From NCBI GenBank assembly GCA_000998185.1, contig LCCW01000002.1, positions 1-33,808 of the forward strand: 33,808 bases of DNA. Direction: 5' to 3'. Below, in pieces: positions 1 to 9,535 of this stretch. Origin of the DNA: Candidatus Kuenenbacteria bacterium GW2011_GWA2_42_15 (lineage in GTDB: Bacteria; Patescibacteriota; Patescibacteriia; UBA2196; GWA2-42-15). The notes under the pieces were generated by a model. It was not told where the DNA came from. It saw only the letters and a program-made list of their open reading frames with translations, and made no database searches. Numbering within the stretch: position 1 is the stretch's first letter; each line of letters opens with the position of its first letter. The position numbers were made by a program, and so were the translations under genes.

Positions 1-1386
1 CAAGAGTATGCCGCCAAAGAAAAACTTGAAATTGTCGCCTCTTTCCAAGAGGCCAAAACCGCAAAAGAACCCGGGCGAATTAAATTCGCAGAAATGTTGT
101 CATTTTTGGAACAGGGAAAAGCAGACGGAATAATTTCTTGGCATCCGGACAGATTGGCGAGGAATAGTGTTGATGGCGGAAAGATTATTCATTTTGTAGA
201 TCGCGGCTTGATTAAGTCCCTCAAATTTCCCACCTTTTGGTTTGAAGCAACACCGCAAGGTTTATTTATGCTCAATATTGCTTTTGGACAGAGTAAATAT
301 TTTGTAGATAATTTGCGAGAGAATGTGAAGCGAGGATTAAGACAGAAAATCCGAAATGGTGTATGGCCTGGCTGGGCTCCGGTGGGCTATCTCAATAACC
401 CCAAGACACGCGGTATTAATGTTGATAGCGAGAAAGCACCGAAAGTCCGCAAAATGTTTGAAATGTATGCCACCGGAGCATATACGCTCCATTCTCTCGC
501 AAATTGGTGCAAGGAGAAGGGTTTGCGCGGCAACCTCGGCAAAGAGATAGTGTTGAGTAATGTGCAAAGTATTCTACAAAATATTTTCTATATCGGACTG
601 ATGAAATATGGTGGGGAAATTCATGAGGGACAACACGAGCCGTTAATCTCAAAGAAACTTTTTGATTCTTGCCAAGAAGTGATGAGTAAGCGTGGAAAAT
701 TCCACCATGTTAGAAAAAATGATTTCGCTTTTCTTGGCCTTTTGAAATGCGCTTCGTGTGGTTGTTCAATAACTGCCGAGAAACAAAAAGGTCATAACTA
801 TTATCGTTGCACAAAAAAGAAAGGAGTTTGTCAAGAAAAGCATTATCTCCGCGAAGAAGCGTTGACCAAACAAATCACTTCTTATCTTCAAAAAGTTTCT
901 TTGTCGAGCCAAGACACAGAAAAGGTTTTGGCGGCGTTGGATAGCGAACAGGATAAAGCGAGAGAGGACGCACAAGCCGAAGTTAGTGTTTTGAAAGAGC
1001 AGTTAGCACAAGTTGAGGCGAAACTTCAAAAGTTGCTCGATATCTATTTAGCAGACGCTTTATCCACAGAAGAATACGCCGCCAAAAAGCAAAGTTTGCT
1101 GTCTCAAAAAATGTCGTTATCCGAAAAAATCACCGCCTTTGAGACAAATGGTCTGTCTTGGCTCGAACCGGCTCGTGAGTTCGTTTTATCCTTAAATCAA
1201 GCCACGAATCTGCTTTCCTCTCCCAATCCGACTGCAATGACAACATTTCTGAAAAACATCGGCTCGAACCATATTTTGCGAAATTGTGAATTCGTTTTTA
1301 CCCCCAAAATTGAATACAAATTAGTCGCCGAGCGAAGCGAGGCGAACCTTTCAAACTTGCAATTTCCTACGTGGTACCCTCGGTAG
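1..1386 (+). CDS. Large serine recombinase, 5' end outside window
   Basis: The reading frame is open from base 1, so the N-terminus with the catalytic serine lies outside the window; about 461 residues are visible. The order is typical of large serine recombinases. The end of the resolvase domain comes first (ISWHPDRLARNSVDGG, then the long helix ending in NLRENVKRGLRQKIRNG). The recombinase domain follows (WPGWAPVGYLNN, IFYIGLMKYGGEIHEGQHEPLI as split motifs). Then come a zinc ribbon (CASCGCSI and later YYRCTKKKGVC) and a coiled coil (roughly residues 280-350 counted from the first visible Met at 94). Such proteins integrate or excise mobile elements at short att sites. The last four codons and the stop lie inside the 3' end of the convergent tRNA-Arg, which suggests the element uses that tRNA as its target. 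The family call is firm; activity cannot be judged without the N-terminus. Confidence 0.93.
   Translation, partial: QEYAAKEKLEIVASFQEAKTAKEPGRIKFAEMLSFLEQGKADGIISWHPDRLARNSVDGGKIIHFVDRGLIKSLKFPTFWFEATPQGLFMLNIAFGQSKYFVDNLRENVKRGLRQKIRNGVWPGWAPVGYLNNPKTRGINVDSEKAPKVRKMFEMYATGAYTLHSLANWCKEKGLRGNLGKEIVLSNVQSILQNIFYIGLMKYGGEIHEGQHEPLISKKLFDSCQEVMSKRGKFHHVRKNDFAFLGLLKCASCGCSITAEKQKGHNYYRCTKKKGVCQEKHYLREEALTKQITSYLQKVSLSSQDTEKVLAALDSEQDKAREDAQAEVSVLKEQLAQVEAKLQKLLDIYLADALSTEEYAAKKQSLLSQKMSLSEKITAFETNGLSWLEPAREFVLSLNQATNLLSSPNPTAMTTFLKNIGSNHILRNCEFVFTPKIEYKLVAERSEANLSNLQFPTWYPR
1372..1386. other. Candidate attachment site (tRNA 3' end)
   Basis: These 15 bases serve both as the 3' end of tRNA-Arg, including CCA, and as the last codons and stop of the serine recombinase. 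Integration at tRNA 3' ends, with the element supplying a replacement end, is a common pattern. The other boundary of the element is outside the window, so the exact core is not known. Confidence 0.45.
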
Positions 1387-1446
1387 GAATCGAACCTACA
1401 TAACCAGCTTAGAAGGCTGGTGTTCTGTCCATTGAACTACGAGGGC
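1372..1446 (-). tRNA. tRNA-Arg (anticodon UCU)
   Basis: Read on the minus strand this folds into a complete cloverleaf. The acceptor stem is GCCCTCG with CGAGGGT, the D stem GTTC/GAAC, the anticodon stem CCAGC/GCTGG with loop CTTCTAA (anticodon TCT), and the T arm GTAGG-TTCGATT-CCTAC. It ends in discriminator A and an encoded CCA. The first acceptor pair is G1-U72 rather than G-C. The last 15 bases are shared with the end of the convergent recombinase gene. Confidence 0.95.
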
Positions 1447-1460
1447 GTAAAGTAATTAAC

Positions 1461-1495
1461 AAATTTTAATCACTCGGAGAGTGATAATTTTTAAA
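1461..1495 (+). terminator. Palindrome with T-run after recombinase and tRNA-Arg
   Basis: ATCACTC-gga-GAGTGAT (1469-1485) forms a 7-bp hairpin extended by AAATT/AATTT and followed by TTTTT on the plus strand. It could terminate recombinase transcription. The same hairpin type (ATYACYC, 3-nt loop, GRGTGAT, then AA) recurs at 19139-19155 and 20225-20241, so it is also a member of a short dispersed repeat family. Confidence 0.5.
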
Positions 1496-1660
1496 AAATT
1501 TCTCAATTTTTAAACAAAATTTAGGTTATGCGGGGATAAAATAGGGGCGAGGAGGCAAAAATATCTAGTTTTTTCAAAAAACACTAAAAAAGCCTAAATT
1601 TACAGCTTACTTAGATAAACATACACTAAAACGGATTTTTTTTCAAATTCTGGGGATTAT

Positions 1661-1689
1661 TTGACAGATTGTGGGGTTGGTGTTATGCT
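1661..1689 (+). promoter_or_regulatory. rpoBC promoter (sigma70-type, extended -10)
   Basis: A perfect -35 TTGACA (1661-1666) is followed by a 17-bp spacer and -10 TATGCT (1684-1689), with the extended -10 TG at 1681-1682. Transcription would start near 1696, leaving a leader of about 200 nt before rpoB. This is the strongest promoter match upstream of rpoB. Confidence 0.8.
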
Positions 1690-1794
1690 AATAAAAAGTG
1701 ATATTTATTTATCCACACCTGCCTTTAGGATAGGCTTACCTAAAATACTAATGATTTCAAGGCAGTTTATCAAATTAAATACCAATATTCTTTG

Positions 1795-1847
1795 ATACAC
1801 AAAATCCGACTGACGGCAATAGGGCAGTCGGGATATTTTTTGTGTAT
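1795..1847 (+). promoter_or_regulatory. Stem-loop in the rpoB leader (possible attenuator)
   Basis: ATACACAAAA at 1795-1804 pairs with the segment ending TTTTTGTGTAT (1837-1847), and CCGACTG (1806-1812) pairs with CAGTCGG (1825-1831). The result is a long hairpin with a T-rich 3' arm, about 45 nt upstream of the rpoB start. It resembles a partial terminator, the kind of element that tunes read-through into rpoBC in other bacteria. That role is inferred; the pairing is seen directly. Confidence 0.6.
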
Positions 1848-1892
1848 CTTTTTGTTGTTTATAAATTATTTTTTTAAATTATTTTTGAAGAC

Positions 1893-4800
1893 ATGCCAAC
1901 CGTGACTCAAAAAAATGAAAGATTTTATTTTGGCAAGAAGCACGATGTGCATGACTTGCCTGATTTAATTGAGAGCCAAAAAAATTCTTATCATTGGTTT
2001 GTAACCGAGGGACTAAAAGAACTTTTTGAAGAGGTTAATCCGATTAAAGACTATATTGGCAGAGACCTGGAGTTGTTTTTTTTGGATTATTTTTTGGATG
2101 AACCAAGATTTGACGAAGTGGTGGCCAAAAAGAGAAATACTACTTATGAAGCGGCGCTGCGGGTCAAAACCAAGCTGGTCAACAAAAGAACCGGCGAAAT
2201 AAAAGAACAAGAAGTTTATTTGACCGATTTTCCGTTGATGACTGACCGCGGCACTTTTATCATTAACGGCATTGAGAGGGTTATCGTGTCCCAACTGATT
2301 CGTTCGGCTGGAGTGTTTTTTACTTCGGAATATATGCTGGGCAAGCGGTATTATGGAGCAAAAATTATTCCCAATCGCGGCGCTTGGCTGGAGATTGAAA
2401 CCAATATCAACGGCATTATCAGCGTTAAAATAGATCGCAAGAGAAAAGTGCCGGTTACCTCGTTGCTACGCGCTTTTGGCTATACGACCGAAGCGGAAAT
2501 CAAAGAGTTTTTCAAAGACATTGATATTTTGCCGGATTTTAAATATATAGATATTGCTTTGGAAAAAGATCCGGCCAAAACCGAAGCCGATGGTGTGCGT
2601 GAAGTTTATAAAAGAATCAGGCCTGGCGATCTGGCGACCACGGAGAATGCCAGGTCACTTATCCATTCAATGTTTTTCAATTTTGATCGCTATGATTTTG
2701 GCAAAGTCGGACGCTATAAATTGAATCAGCGCTTCGGCGAAAATTATTCCCTGGACAGAGACGACCGGGTTTTCAAAAAAAACGACCTGCTTAACATTTT
2801 AAGAGAAATAATCAAACTAAATATCAATCAAAGGGAAGCTGACGACATTGATCATTTAGGCAATAGAAGAATTCGAGCCGTGGGTGAGTTGATTCAAAAC
2901 AGATTCCGATTGGGGCTAGCCAGAATGGAGCGCGCCATTATTGACAAAATGAGCACTGTTGATATCAGCAGTATTACCCCGGCCCAACTTATCAACGCTA
3001 GGCCCATCATGGGAGCTGTGAAGGAATTTTTTATGTCCTCACAGTTGTCTCAATTTATGGATCAGACCAATCTTTTAGCTGAATTGGAACACAAAAGAAG
3101 GATTTCTGCCATGGGTCCAGGCGGCCTTTCTAGAGAGCGAGCCGGCTTTGAGGTTAGAGATGTCCACCGCACTCACTATGGCAGAATTTGTCCTATTGCC
3201 ACGCCAGAAGGGCCGAATATCGGTTTGGTAGGTCACTTGGCTTCATATGCCAGGGTGAATAATTACGGGTTTATAGAAACTCCTTACCGCAAAGTAGAAA
3301 AAGATAATAAAGATGGTCAGGCGCGGGTTACGGATGAGATTGTTTATCTGGACGCCTTTACCGAAGAAAAAGCCACGACTACCGCCGCCACCACTGCCAT
3401 AGATAAAGATGGATATTTTTTGGAAGATAAAGCCGCCATCAGAAAGGAAGGCGAACCAGTTCTTGGCACCGTGGCTGAAATTGATTATATGGATGTGGCG
3501 CCCAATCAGATCGTTTCTATTGGCACTTCACTCATTCCTTTTTTAGAGCACAATGACGCCGTCAGGGCGCTTATGGGCACCAACATGCAAAGGCAGGCCG
3601 TGCCAATTGTCAAACCGGCCGCGCCCTTAGTCGCTACCGGCGTGGAGGGGCGAGCCGCCAAAGACTCCGGTCAGGTTTTAGTGGCCGAGCGTGACGGTGT
3701 TGTTTTAAATATTCAAGCTGATAAAATTGAAATTTTAGACGATGACGGCGAGATAAAAAGCTACAACCTGGTCAAGTTTGTCCGCTCCAACGCTTCCACT
3801 TGTCTAAATCAAAGGGTTATCGTGGAAAAAAGGCAGAAAGTTGATAAGGGCGAAGTTCTGGCTGATGCCGCCGCCTGCGATCATGGGGAGTTGGCCTTGG
3901 GGCAAAATTTACTGGTAGCCTTTATACCCTGGGAAGGTGGCAATTATGAAGACGCCATCTTAATTTCGGAGAAATTAGTTCACAACGATAAGTTCTCCTC
4001 TATTCATATTGAGGACTATATTATTGATGTGCGCGAGACCAAGCTTGGTCCCGAAGTGGTGACGCGCGATATTCCAAACATTGGTGAAGAAAAATTAAAA
4101 AATCTTGACGAAGATGGCGTGGTACGCATCGGCGCCGAAGTTTCATCTGGTGATATTTTGGTTGGCAAAATTACGCCCAAAGGCGAAACAGAATTGACCG
4201 CTGAAGAAAGATTGTTGCGCGCCATTTTTGGCGAGAAAGCCAAAGAAGTGCGCGATACCTCTCTTTATCTAGAACACGGCGAACACGGCAAGGTTGTTGA
4301 CATTAAAATTTTTACTAGAGCCGCCGGCGACAAACTGCCGGCTGGTGTTATCCGCCAGATTCAGATTTCCATCGCTCATATGAGAAAAGTCCAGGTTGGC
4401 GACAAAATGGCTGGTCGTCACGGCAATAAGGGTGTTGTTTCCAGAGTGGTAGCCGTGGAAGACATGCCGTGTTTGCCAGACGGCCATCCGGTGGATATAA
4501 TTTTAAACCCGCTTGGCGTCGCTTCCAGAATGAACCTGGGACAGATTTTGGAAACCCATCTTGGTTTGGTAGCCCACGATCGCGGATTAAAAGTAGTCAC
4601 GCCGCCTTTAGACGGAGTGCCGGAAGAAACAATTAAGGATGAATTGGAAAAACTGGGCTACTCACGTACCGGCAAAATGATTCTGACCGATGGCCGGACC
4701 GGCGAAAATTTCCAAGAGCCAAGCACTGTTGGTTATATCTATATGATGAAACTAGTGCATATGGTGGAAGACAAAATTCATCAGCGGTCTATCGGTCCCT

Positions 4801-5174
4801 ATTCGTTGGTCACCCAACAGCCGCTCGGCGGCAAGGCGCAATTTGGCGGACAAAGGTTTGGCGAAATGGAAGTCTGGGCGCTTGAGGCTTATGGTGCGGC
4901 TTATACCCTGCAGGAAATCTTGACTATCAAATCGGACGATGTGCCTGGCCGGTCAAAAGCCTATGAATCAATTATCAAAGGCGAGGCCATCAATAAGCTT
5001 AATATCCCCGAGTCGTTTAATGTTTTAGTTAGAGAGCTCAAGGGTTTGTGTTTAGATGTGGAGCTTTTGCAAGAAGGCAAGGTAATCAGCAAAGACGATG
5101 AATTTAAAATGGTTGAGGGCAGCCGGCGCGAAGCGCCAAAAGAAAATTTTGGCCAAGAAAGTGAGGTAGTTTAA
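1893..5174 (+). CDS. rpoB: DNA-directed RNA polymerase beta subunit
   Basis: The 1093-residue beta subunit of RNA polymerase forms one side of the active-site cleft with RpoC. Family landmarks are clear: the rifampicin-pocket region (SSQLSQFMDQ, HKRRISAMGPGGLSRERAGFEVRD in two stretches, then HRTHYGRICPIATPEGPNIG), the GEKAKEVRDTS loop, the lysine-rich catalytic region (VGDKMAGRHGNKGVVS) and the C-terminal RpoC-binding part (QQPLGGKAQFGGQRFGEMEVWALEAYGA, in parts). It is much shorter than the E. coli protein (1342 aa), as expected for a lineage lacking the large lineage-specific inserts. The rifampicin contacts Asp516, His526 and Ser531 (E. coli numbering) are present. The start at 1893 has no obvious Shine-Dalgarno. 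It is followed 34 bp later by rpoC, so the two form one operon. Confidence 0.98.
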   Translation: MPTVTQKNERFYFGKKHDVHDLPDLIESQKNSYHWFVTEGLKELFEEVNPIKDYIGRDLELFFLDYFLDEPRFDEVVAKKRNTTYEAALRVKTKLVNKRTGEIKEQEVYLTDFPLMTDRGTFIINGIERVIVSQLIRSAGVFFTSEYMLGKRYYGAKIIPNRGAWLEIETNINGIISVKIDRKRKVPVTSLLRAFGYTTEAEIKEFFKDIDILPDFKYIDIALEKDPAKTEADGVREVYKRIRPGDLATTENARSLIHSMFFNFDRYDFGKVGRYKLNQRFGENYSLDRDDRVFKKNDLLNILREIIKLNINQREADDIDHLGNRRIRAVGELIQNRFRLGLARMERAIIDKMSTVDISSITPAQLINARPIMGAVKEFFMSSQLSQFMDQTNLLAELEHKRRISAMGPGGLSRERAGFEVRDVHRTHYGRICPIATPEGPNIGLVGHLASYARVNNYGFIETPYRKVEKDNKDGQARVTDEIVYLDAFTEEKATTTAATTAIDKDGYFLEDKAAIRKEGEPVLGTVAEIDYMDVAPNQIVSIGTSLIPFLEHNDAVRALMGTNMQRQAVPIVKPAAPLVATGVEGRAAKDSGQVLVAERDGVVLNIQADKIEILDDDGEIKSYNLVKFVRSNASTCLNQRVIVEKRQKVDKGEVLADAAACDHGELALGQNLLVAFIPWEGGNYEDAILISEKLVHNDKFSSIHIEDYIIDVRETKLGPEVVTRDIPNIGEEKLKNLDEDGVVRIGAEVSSGDILVGKITPKGETELTAEERLLRAIFGEKAKEVRDTSLYLEHGEHGKVVDIKIFTRAAGDKLPAGVIRQIQISIAHMRKVQVGDKMAGRHGNKGVVSRVVAVEDMPCLPDGHPVDIILNPLGVASRMNLGQILETHLGLVAHDRGLKVVTPPLDGVPEETIKDELEKLGYSRTGKMILTDGRTGENFQEPSTVGYIYMMKLVHMVEDKIHQRSIGPYSLVTQQPLGGKAQFGGQRFGEMEVWALEAYGAAYTLQEILTIKSDDVPGRSKAYESIIKGEAINKLNIPESFNVLVRELKGLCLDVELLQEGKVISKDDEFKMVEGSRREAPKENFGQESEVV

Positions 5175-5208
5175 AATTTTTACTCACCCCATAAAATTAA
5201 ATTAAACT

Positions 5209-8200
5209 ATGTTTAACGAATTTCAGCAACCCATCTTGGATTTTGACAGTATCAGGCTTAAAGTTGCTTCGCCAGAGGTGATTCACGCTTGGTCGCACGG
5301 CGAGGTTGTAAAGCCGGAAACTATTAATTATCGCACGCAAAAGCCTGAAAAGGACGGCCTGTTTTGTGAACGCATTTTTGGGCCAACCAAAGATTGGGAG
5401 TGTTATTGCGGCAAGTACAAAAGAATCCGCTACAAGGGCATTATCTGCGACAAGTGCGGCGTTGAAGTGACGAGATCCATCGTTCGCCGTGAACGGATGG
5501 GTCATATTGATCTGGTGGTGCCGGTCTCACACATCTGGTTTTTGCGCGGCATCCCATCCAAGCTAGGCTTGGTTTTGGATATCTCTCCCCAGGCCCTTGA
5601 GCGCGTCATCTATTTTGCCGATTATATTATTCTGAATGTTAATGAAGAATTAAAACGGCAAACGATAGAACAAATTCAAGATGAATATAAATCTAGAAAG
5701 AAACAAATCGAAAATGATTTTAATAATCGTATCAAGCAAAGTAAAGGTTCAGATCCCGCCAAAACAGAAGCAATCATCAACCAATTTAATCAGACTAAAA
5801 AAGAAGCGCTTGGTGAGCTGTCCGAAGCCCTGGATAAGGCTAAAAAAGAGTTATCGGAACTTAAAGCCCTGAAAATAATTTCCGAAAGCAACTATCAGGA
5901 TTTATCTTTAAAATACGGCCATGTTTTTGAGGCTGGTATCGGCGCTGAGGCTGTCCATAAAATTTTGCAAAATTTGGAACTGGCCGTCATTGCTGCTCAG
6001 GTTGAAGCAGAAATGAAAAAAGCGGCCGGTGGCGTCAAAAAGAAATTGGCCAAACGATTGAAATTATTCAACGCCTTGAAAAAAAATCAAATCAAACCGG
6101 AATGGATGATTATTACCACTCTGCCGGTAATACCTCCGGATCTGCGGCCGATGGTGCAGCTTGACGGCGGCCGGTTTGCCGCCAGCGACTTGAATGATTT
6201 GTATCGTCGCGTCATTAACCGCAACAATCGTTTGAAAAAATTAATTGAGCTTGAAGCGCCGGAAGTTATTTGCCGTAATGAAAAAAGAATGCTGCAGGAA
6301 GCGGTGGATGCCCTCATAGACAACTCGGCCAGACATGGCAAAACTGTTACGGCTTCTACCGGCCAAAAGAGAATGCTCAAATCATTAGCGGATATTTTAA
6401 AAGGCAAACAAGGACGTTTCCGCCAAAATCTACTCGGCAAAAGAGTTGACTATTCCGGCCGAAGCGTTATTGTCGTCGGTCCGTATCTGAAGATTGATGA
6501 ATGCGGTTTGCCGAAAAGGATGGCCTTGGAATTATTCAAACCGTTTATCATCGCGGAATTGATTAAAAAAGAATATGCGCACAATGTCAGAAGCGCCAAC
6601 CGGTTTATTGAATCTGACCGCGATGAAGTCTGGGATATTTTGGAAAAAATCACCAAAGACGCTCATGTGCTTTTAAACCGAGCGCCCACCTTGCACCGGC
6701 TTGGCATTCAGGCTTTTAAACCGTTATTGATTGAAGGCAAAGCCATTCAGTTGCATCCCTTGGTTTGCCCGCCGTTTAACGCCGACTTTGACGGTGACCA
6801 GATGGCCGTGCATGTGCCATTGACCGAAGAGGCCAAACAAGAAGCCAAAGAGATTATTTTATCCAGCAAAAACATTCTAAAACCGGCCACCGGTGATCCG
6901 TCTATCACGCCGGCCCAGGATTTTGTTTTGGGTTGTTATCTTTTGACGACCATCAAAGAACGAGCTGATGGGAAGTTAAAAACATTTTCCAACGAAACCG
7001 AAGCCAGGCAAGCCTACGAAGCTAAGGTGATTGGGCTTCAAGACAAGATCAAGGTGCGTTTTAAAAAAGAAGGCCTAGTTGAAACGAATGTTGGTCGTTT
7101 AATTTTTAATAAAATCGTGCCCGCCGGTCTTGGTTTTGTGAATAAACAAATGGACAAGGGTGGTCTAAAAAATCTAGTCAGAGATGTGTTAGAAACCTAT
7201 GGCACGGAAAAGGCTGTGGAATTTTTGGATAATATAAAAAATCTTTCTATTAAATATGTGACGCTTTCCGGTATTTCTTGGGGCATGGATGATTTGCCGT
7301 CTTTGCCGGAAAAACATGATATTTTTAAAGCGGCGGCCAAAGAAGTGGAAGAGGTTGAAAACCAATATAACCTGGGTTTTTTAACAAATGATGAAAGGCA
7401 TATTAAGGTTGTGGAAATTTGGGTCAATGTTAAAGATAAAATAGTTGACTTATGCAAGGAAAAATTAAACAAAGCCGGCCCAGTCTTTGCTATGATGAAT
7501 TCTGGTGCCCGAGGCTCTTGGGGACAGACCACGCAGATGATGGGCATGAGAGGGCTCATGGCCAACCCAAGCGGCGAGACAATTGAGTTGCCGGTCAAGG
7601 CCTCACTCAAAGAAGGCATGCAGGTTTTGGAATATTTTATTACCACCCACGGTGCCAGAAAAGGTTTGTCGGACACGGCCTTAAGAACAGCGAACGCTGG
7701 TTATTTGACCCGTCGTTTGATTGATGTGGCTCAAGATGTTATTATCTTTGAAGAAGATTGCGGGGATGACGAGGGAATTATAATTTACAAAAAGGAGTCG
7801 CAAGAAATGAATGAGACCATCGTCAAAAGAATAAAAGGCCGGGTGCTTCTGTCTGGTGTAAAAGATAAAAAGGGGAAAGTCGTCGCCAAAGCCGGCGATG
7901 TCGTTGATGAAAAAATAGCCCAAAAAATAGAAGAGATTGACCCGGCTGAAGTCAAAATTCGTTCTGTTCTTACCTGTAAATCAGCGCGGGGCGTTTGCGC
8001 CAAATGCTATGGCTGGGATTTGGGTTATAATAAAATAGTCAAAAATGGTGTGGCTGCTGGCATTATCGCGGCGCAAAGTATTGGCGAGCCCGGCACGCAG
8101 CTGACTATGAGAACCTTCCACACCGGTGGCGTGGCTGGCGGCGGTGATATCACCCAGGGACTGCCAAGAGTGGAAGAAATTTTTGAAGCGAGAACCGTTA

Positions 8201-9087
8201 AGAAACCGGCGTTTATTGCCCCGGTCTCCGGTACCGCGGAAATCATAAATAATGAGGTTACTAGGGAAAAAACCATAAAAATAGCCGGCACCGAGGTCCA
8301 AGAAGAAATATTTTATATTCAAGGGAAAGATATAGAAAAAATAGTCGTCAAGAATAATGCCAAGGTGAAGAAAGGCGATCTTTTAGTTGAGAGCCAGAAA
8401 AAATTAAGGGCGCCGCTTGAGGGCAGGATAGCCATCCATGAGGAGAGTGATGGCCGGCATATTTTAAAAGTTATTAAAGAAGAAGAAGTGATCAAAGAGA
8501 TGGCAATAGCTCGGGGCGTTAAGCTTTTGGTGGCCGACGGCGATCGGGTGGAAAAGGGCGATCCTCTGACTAGCGGGCCGCTTGATTTGGCTGAACTTTA
8601 TAAATTAAAAGGCCAACGGGCGGTGGAAAAATATGTCATCAAGGAAATTCAATATGTTTATTCTTCGCAAGGCCAGCCCTTAAACGACAAGCACATTGAA
8701 GTGATCGTCAGAAAAATGTTCTCCAAGGTTTTGATAGAAGACCCGGGCGACACCTTGTTCTCACCGGGCGAGATTTTGGAAAAAATTGTTTTAGCCGAAG
8801 AAAATGAAAAAATGGTCAAGGAGAAGAAGCAAAAGGCCTTGGCCAGCACCATTCTTTTGGGCATTACCAAGTCGTCTCTGGCCACGCAGTCGTTTTTGTC
8901 AGCGGCCTCTTTCCAGGAGACTACAAGAGTTCTCATTGATGCGGCCGTTACCGGCAAAATTGACCATCTGCGAGGCTTGAAAGAAAATGTCATTATCGGT
9001 AAATTAATACCTTGCGGCACCGGCTATGACAAAGAAGCGTATTTGGGCAAACCCAAAGCAATAGTGACGCCTAAATCAGAAGAATAA
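5209..9087 (+). CDS. rpoC: DNA-directed RNA polymerase beta' subunit
   Basis: This 1292-residue catalytic subunit of RNA polymerase has the N-terminal zinc finger (Cys65, Cys67, Cys80, Cys83). The absolutely conserved NADFDGD motif at residues 524-530 supplies the three aspartates that bind the catalytic magnesium. The trigger-loop and bridge-helix region includes GARGSWGQTTQMMGMRG and later GEPGTQLTMRTFHTGG, and the second zinc site (CKSARGVCAKCYGWDLG) is intact. A Lys/Glu-rich helical segment at residues 150-225 is more variable. Gene order rpoB-rpoC is conserved throughout bacteria. No terminator is visible after it; a new promoter lies in the 125-bp gap before the next gene. Confidence 0.98.
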   Translation: MFNEFQQPILDFDSIRLKVASPEVIHAWSHGEVVKPETINYRTQKPEKDGLFCERIFGPTKDWECYCGKYKRIRYKGIICDKCGVEVTRSIVRRERMGHIDLVVPVSHIWFLRGIPSKLGLVLDISPQALERVIYFADYIILNVNEELKRQTIEQIQDEYKSRKKQIENDFNNRIKQSKGSDPAKTEAIINQFNQTKKEALGELSEALDKAKKELSELKALKIISESNYQDLSLKYGHVFEAGIGAEAVHKILQNLELAVIAAQVEAEMKKAAGGVKKKLAKRLKLFNALKKNQIKPEWMIITTLPVIPPDLRPMVQLDGGRFAASDLNDLYRRVINRNNRLKKLIELEAPEVICRNEKRMLQEAVDALIDNSARHGKTVTASTGQKRMLKSLADILKGKQGRFRQNLLGKRVDYSGRSVIVVGPYLKIDECGLPKRMALELFKPFIIAELIKKEYAHNVRSANRFIESDRDEVWDILEKITKDAHVLLNRAPTLHRLGIQAFKPLLIEGKAIQLHPLVCPPFNADFDGDQMAVHVPLTEEAKQEAKEIILSSKNILKPATGDPSITPAQDFVLGCYLLTTIKERADGKLKTFSNETEARQAYEAKVIGLQDKIKVRFKKEGLVETNVGRLIFNKIVPAGLGFVNKQMDKGGLKNLVRDVLETYGTEKAVEFLDNIKNLSIKYVTLSGISWGMDDLPSLPEKHDIFKAAAKEVEEVENQYNLGFLTNDERHIKVVEIWVNVKDKIVDLCKEKLNKAGPVFAMMNSGARGSWGQTTQMMGMRGLMANPSGETIELPVKASLKEGMQVLEYFITTHGARKGLSDTALRTANAGYLTRRLIDVAQDVIIFEEDCGDDEGIIIYKKESQEMNETIVKRIKGRVLLSGVKDKKGKVVAKAGDVVDEKIAQKIEEIDPAEVKIRSVLTCKSARGVCAKCYGWDLGYNKIVKNGVAAGIIAAQSIGEPGTQLTMRTFHTGGVAGGGDITQGLPRVEEIFEARTVKKPAFIAPVSGTAEIINNEVTREKTIKIAGTEVQEEIFYIQGKDIEKIVVKNNAKVKKGDLLVESQKKLRAPLEGRIAIHEESDGRHILKVIKEEEVIKEMAIARGVKLLVADGDRVEKGDPLTSGPLDLAELYKLKGQRAVEKYVIKEIQYVYSSQGQPLNDKHIEVIVRKMFSKVLIEDPGDTLFSPGEILEKIVLAEENEKMVKEKKQKALASTILLGITKSSLATQSFLSAASFQETTRVLIDAAVTGKIDHLRGLKENVIIGKLIPCGTGYDKEAYLGKPKAIVTPKSEE

Positions 9088-9117
9088 TGGCCCTGCCTGC
9101 CAGTCGTTTTGTCCCGG

Positions 9118-9147
9118 TTGACAAGAGTCGGAAAGATATATTATGAT
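9118..9147 (+). promoter_or_regulatory. Promoter upstream of the KH-domain gene
   Basis: TTGACA at 9118-9123 is followed by an 18-bp spacer and TATGAT at 9142-9147. The transcript would start near 9154, about 60 nt upstream of the KH gene start at 9213. Confidence 0.6.
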
Positions 9148-9212
9148 AAAGTTATCAGTAAAGGTCGTATTTACGAAGTAATTCGCACCTTATAAATTTA
9201 CCAGCAAAGTTT

Positions 9213-9533
9213 ATGGTTAATGACAAAGAATTTTTGGAGTATGTTGTCCAAGCGCTAGTAGATCATCCGGAAAAAGTTGTTGCGGAAAGAAAAGTCGATG
9301 AAATGGGGGTTCTCTTGACTCTCAATCTCGACCCGGCTGATATGGGTTATGTCATCGGTCGCAAGGGTCAGAATGCCAAAGCCATTCGTACTCTTTTGCG
9401 ATTAGTCGGCGCCAGAAATAATGCTCATGTTAATCTGAAAATCAATGAGCCAGAAGGCGGCCGCAGACCTAGTTTTTCCCGCGCCGAGGATGAGGTCACC
9501 GACACCTCCGCGGTTGATGATTTGAAGATTTAA
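9213..9533 (+). CDS. khpA: KH-domain RNA-binding protein (KhpA/YlqC-like)
   Basis: This 106-residue protein is built around one KH fold. Residues 20-80 hold the segment DPADMGYVIGRKGQNAKAIR, with the GxxG loop (GRKG) that contacts single-stranded RNA. KhpA proteins are small global RNA chaperones, usually near rpsP, rimM and trmD. Here trmD is indeed the next gene, while rpsP and rimM are absent. The C-terminal 25 residues (FSRAEDEVTDTSAVDDLKI region) are polar and acidic and probably unstructured. It has its own promoter and is followed by a strong hairpin terminator, so it may be transcribed alone. Confidence 0.85.
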   Translation: MVNDKEFLEYVVQALVDHPEKVVAERKVDEMGVLLTLNLDPADMGYVIGRKGQNAKAIRTLLRLVGARNNAHVNLKINEPEGGRRPSFSRAEDEVTDTSAVDDLKI

Positions 9534-9535
9534 TT

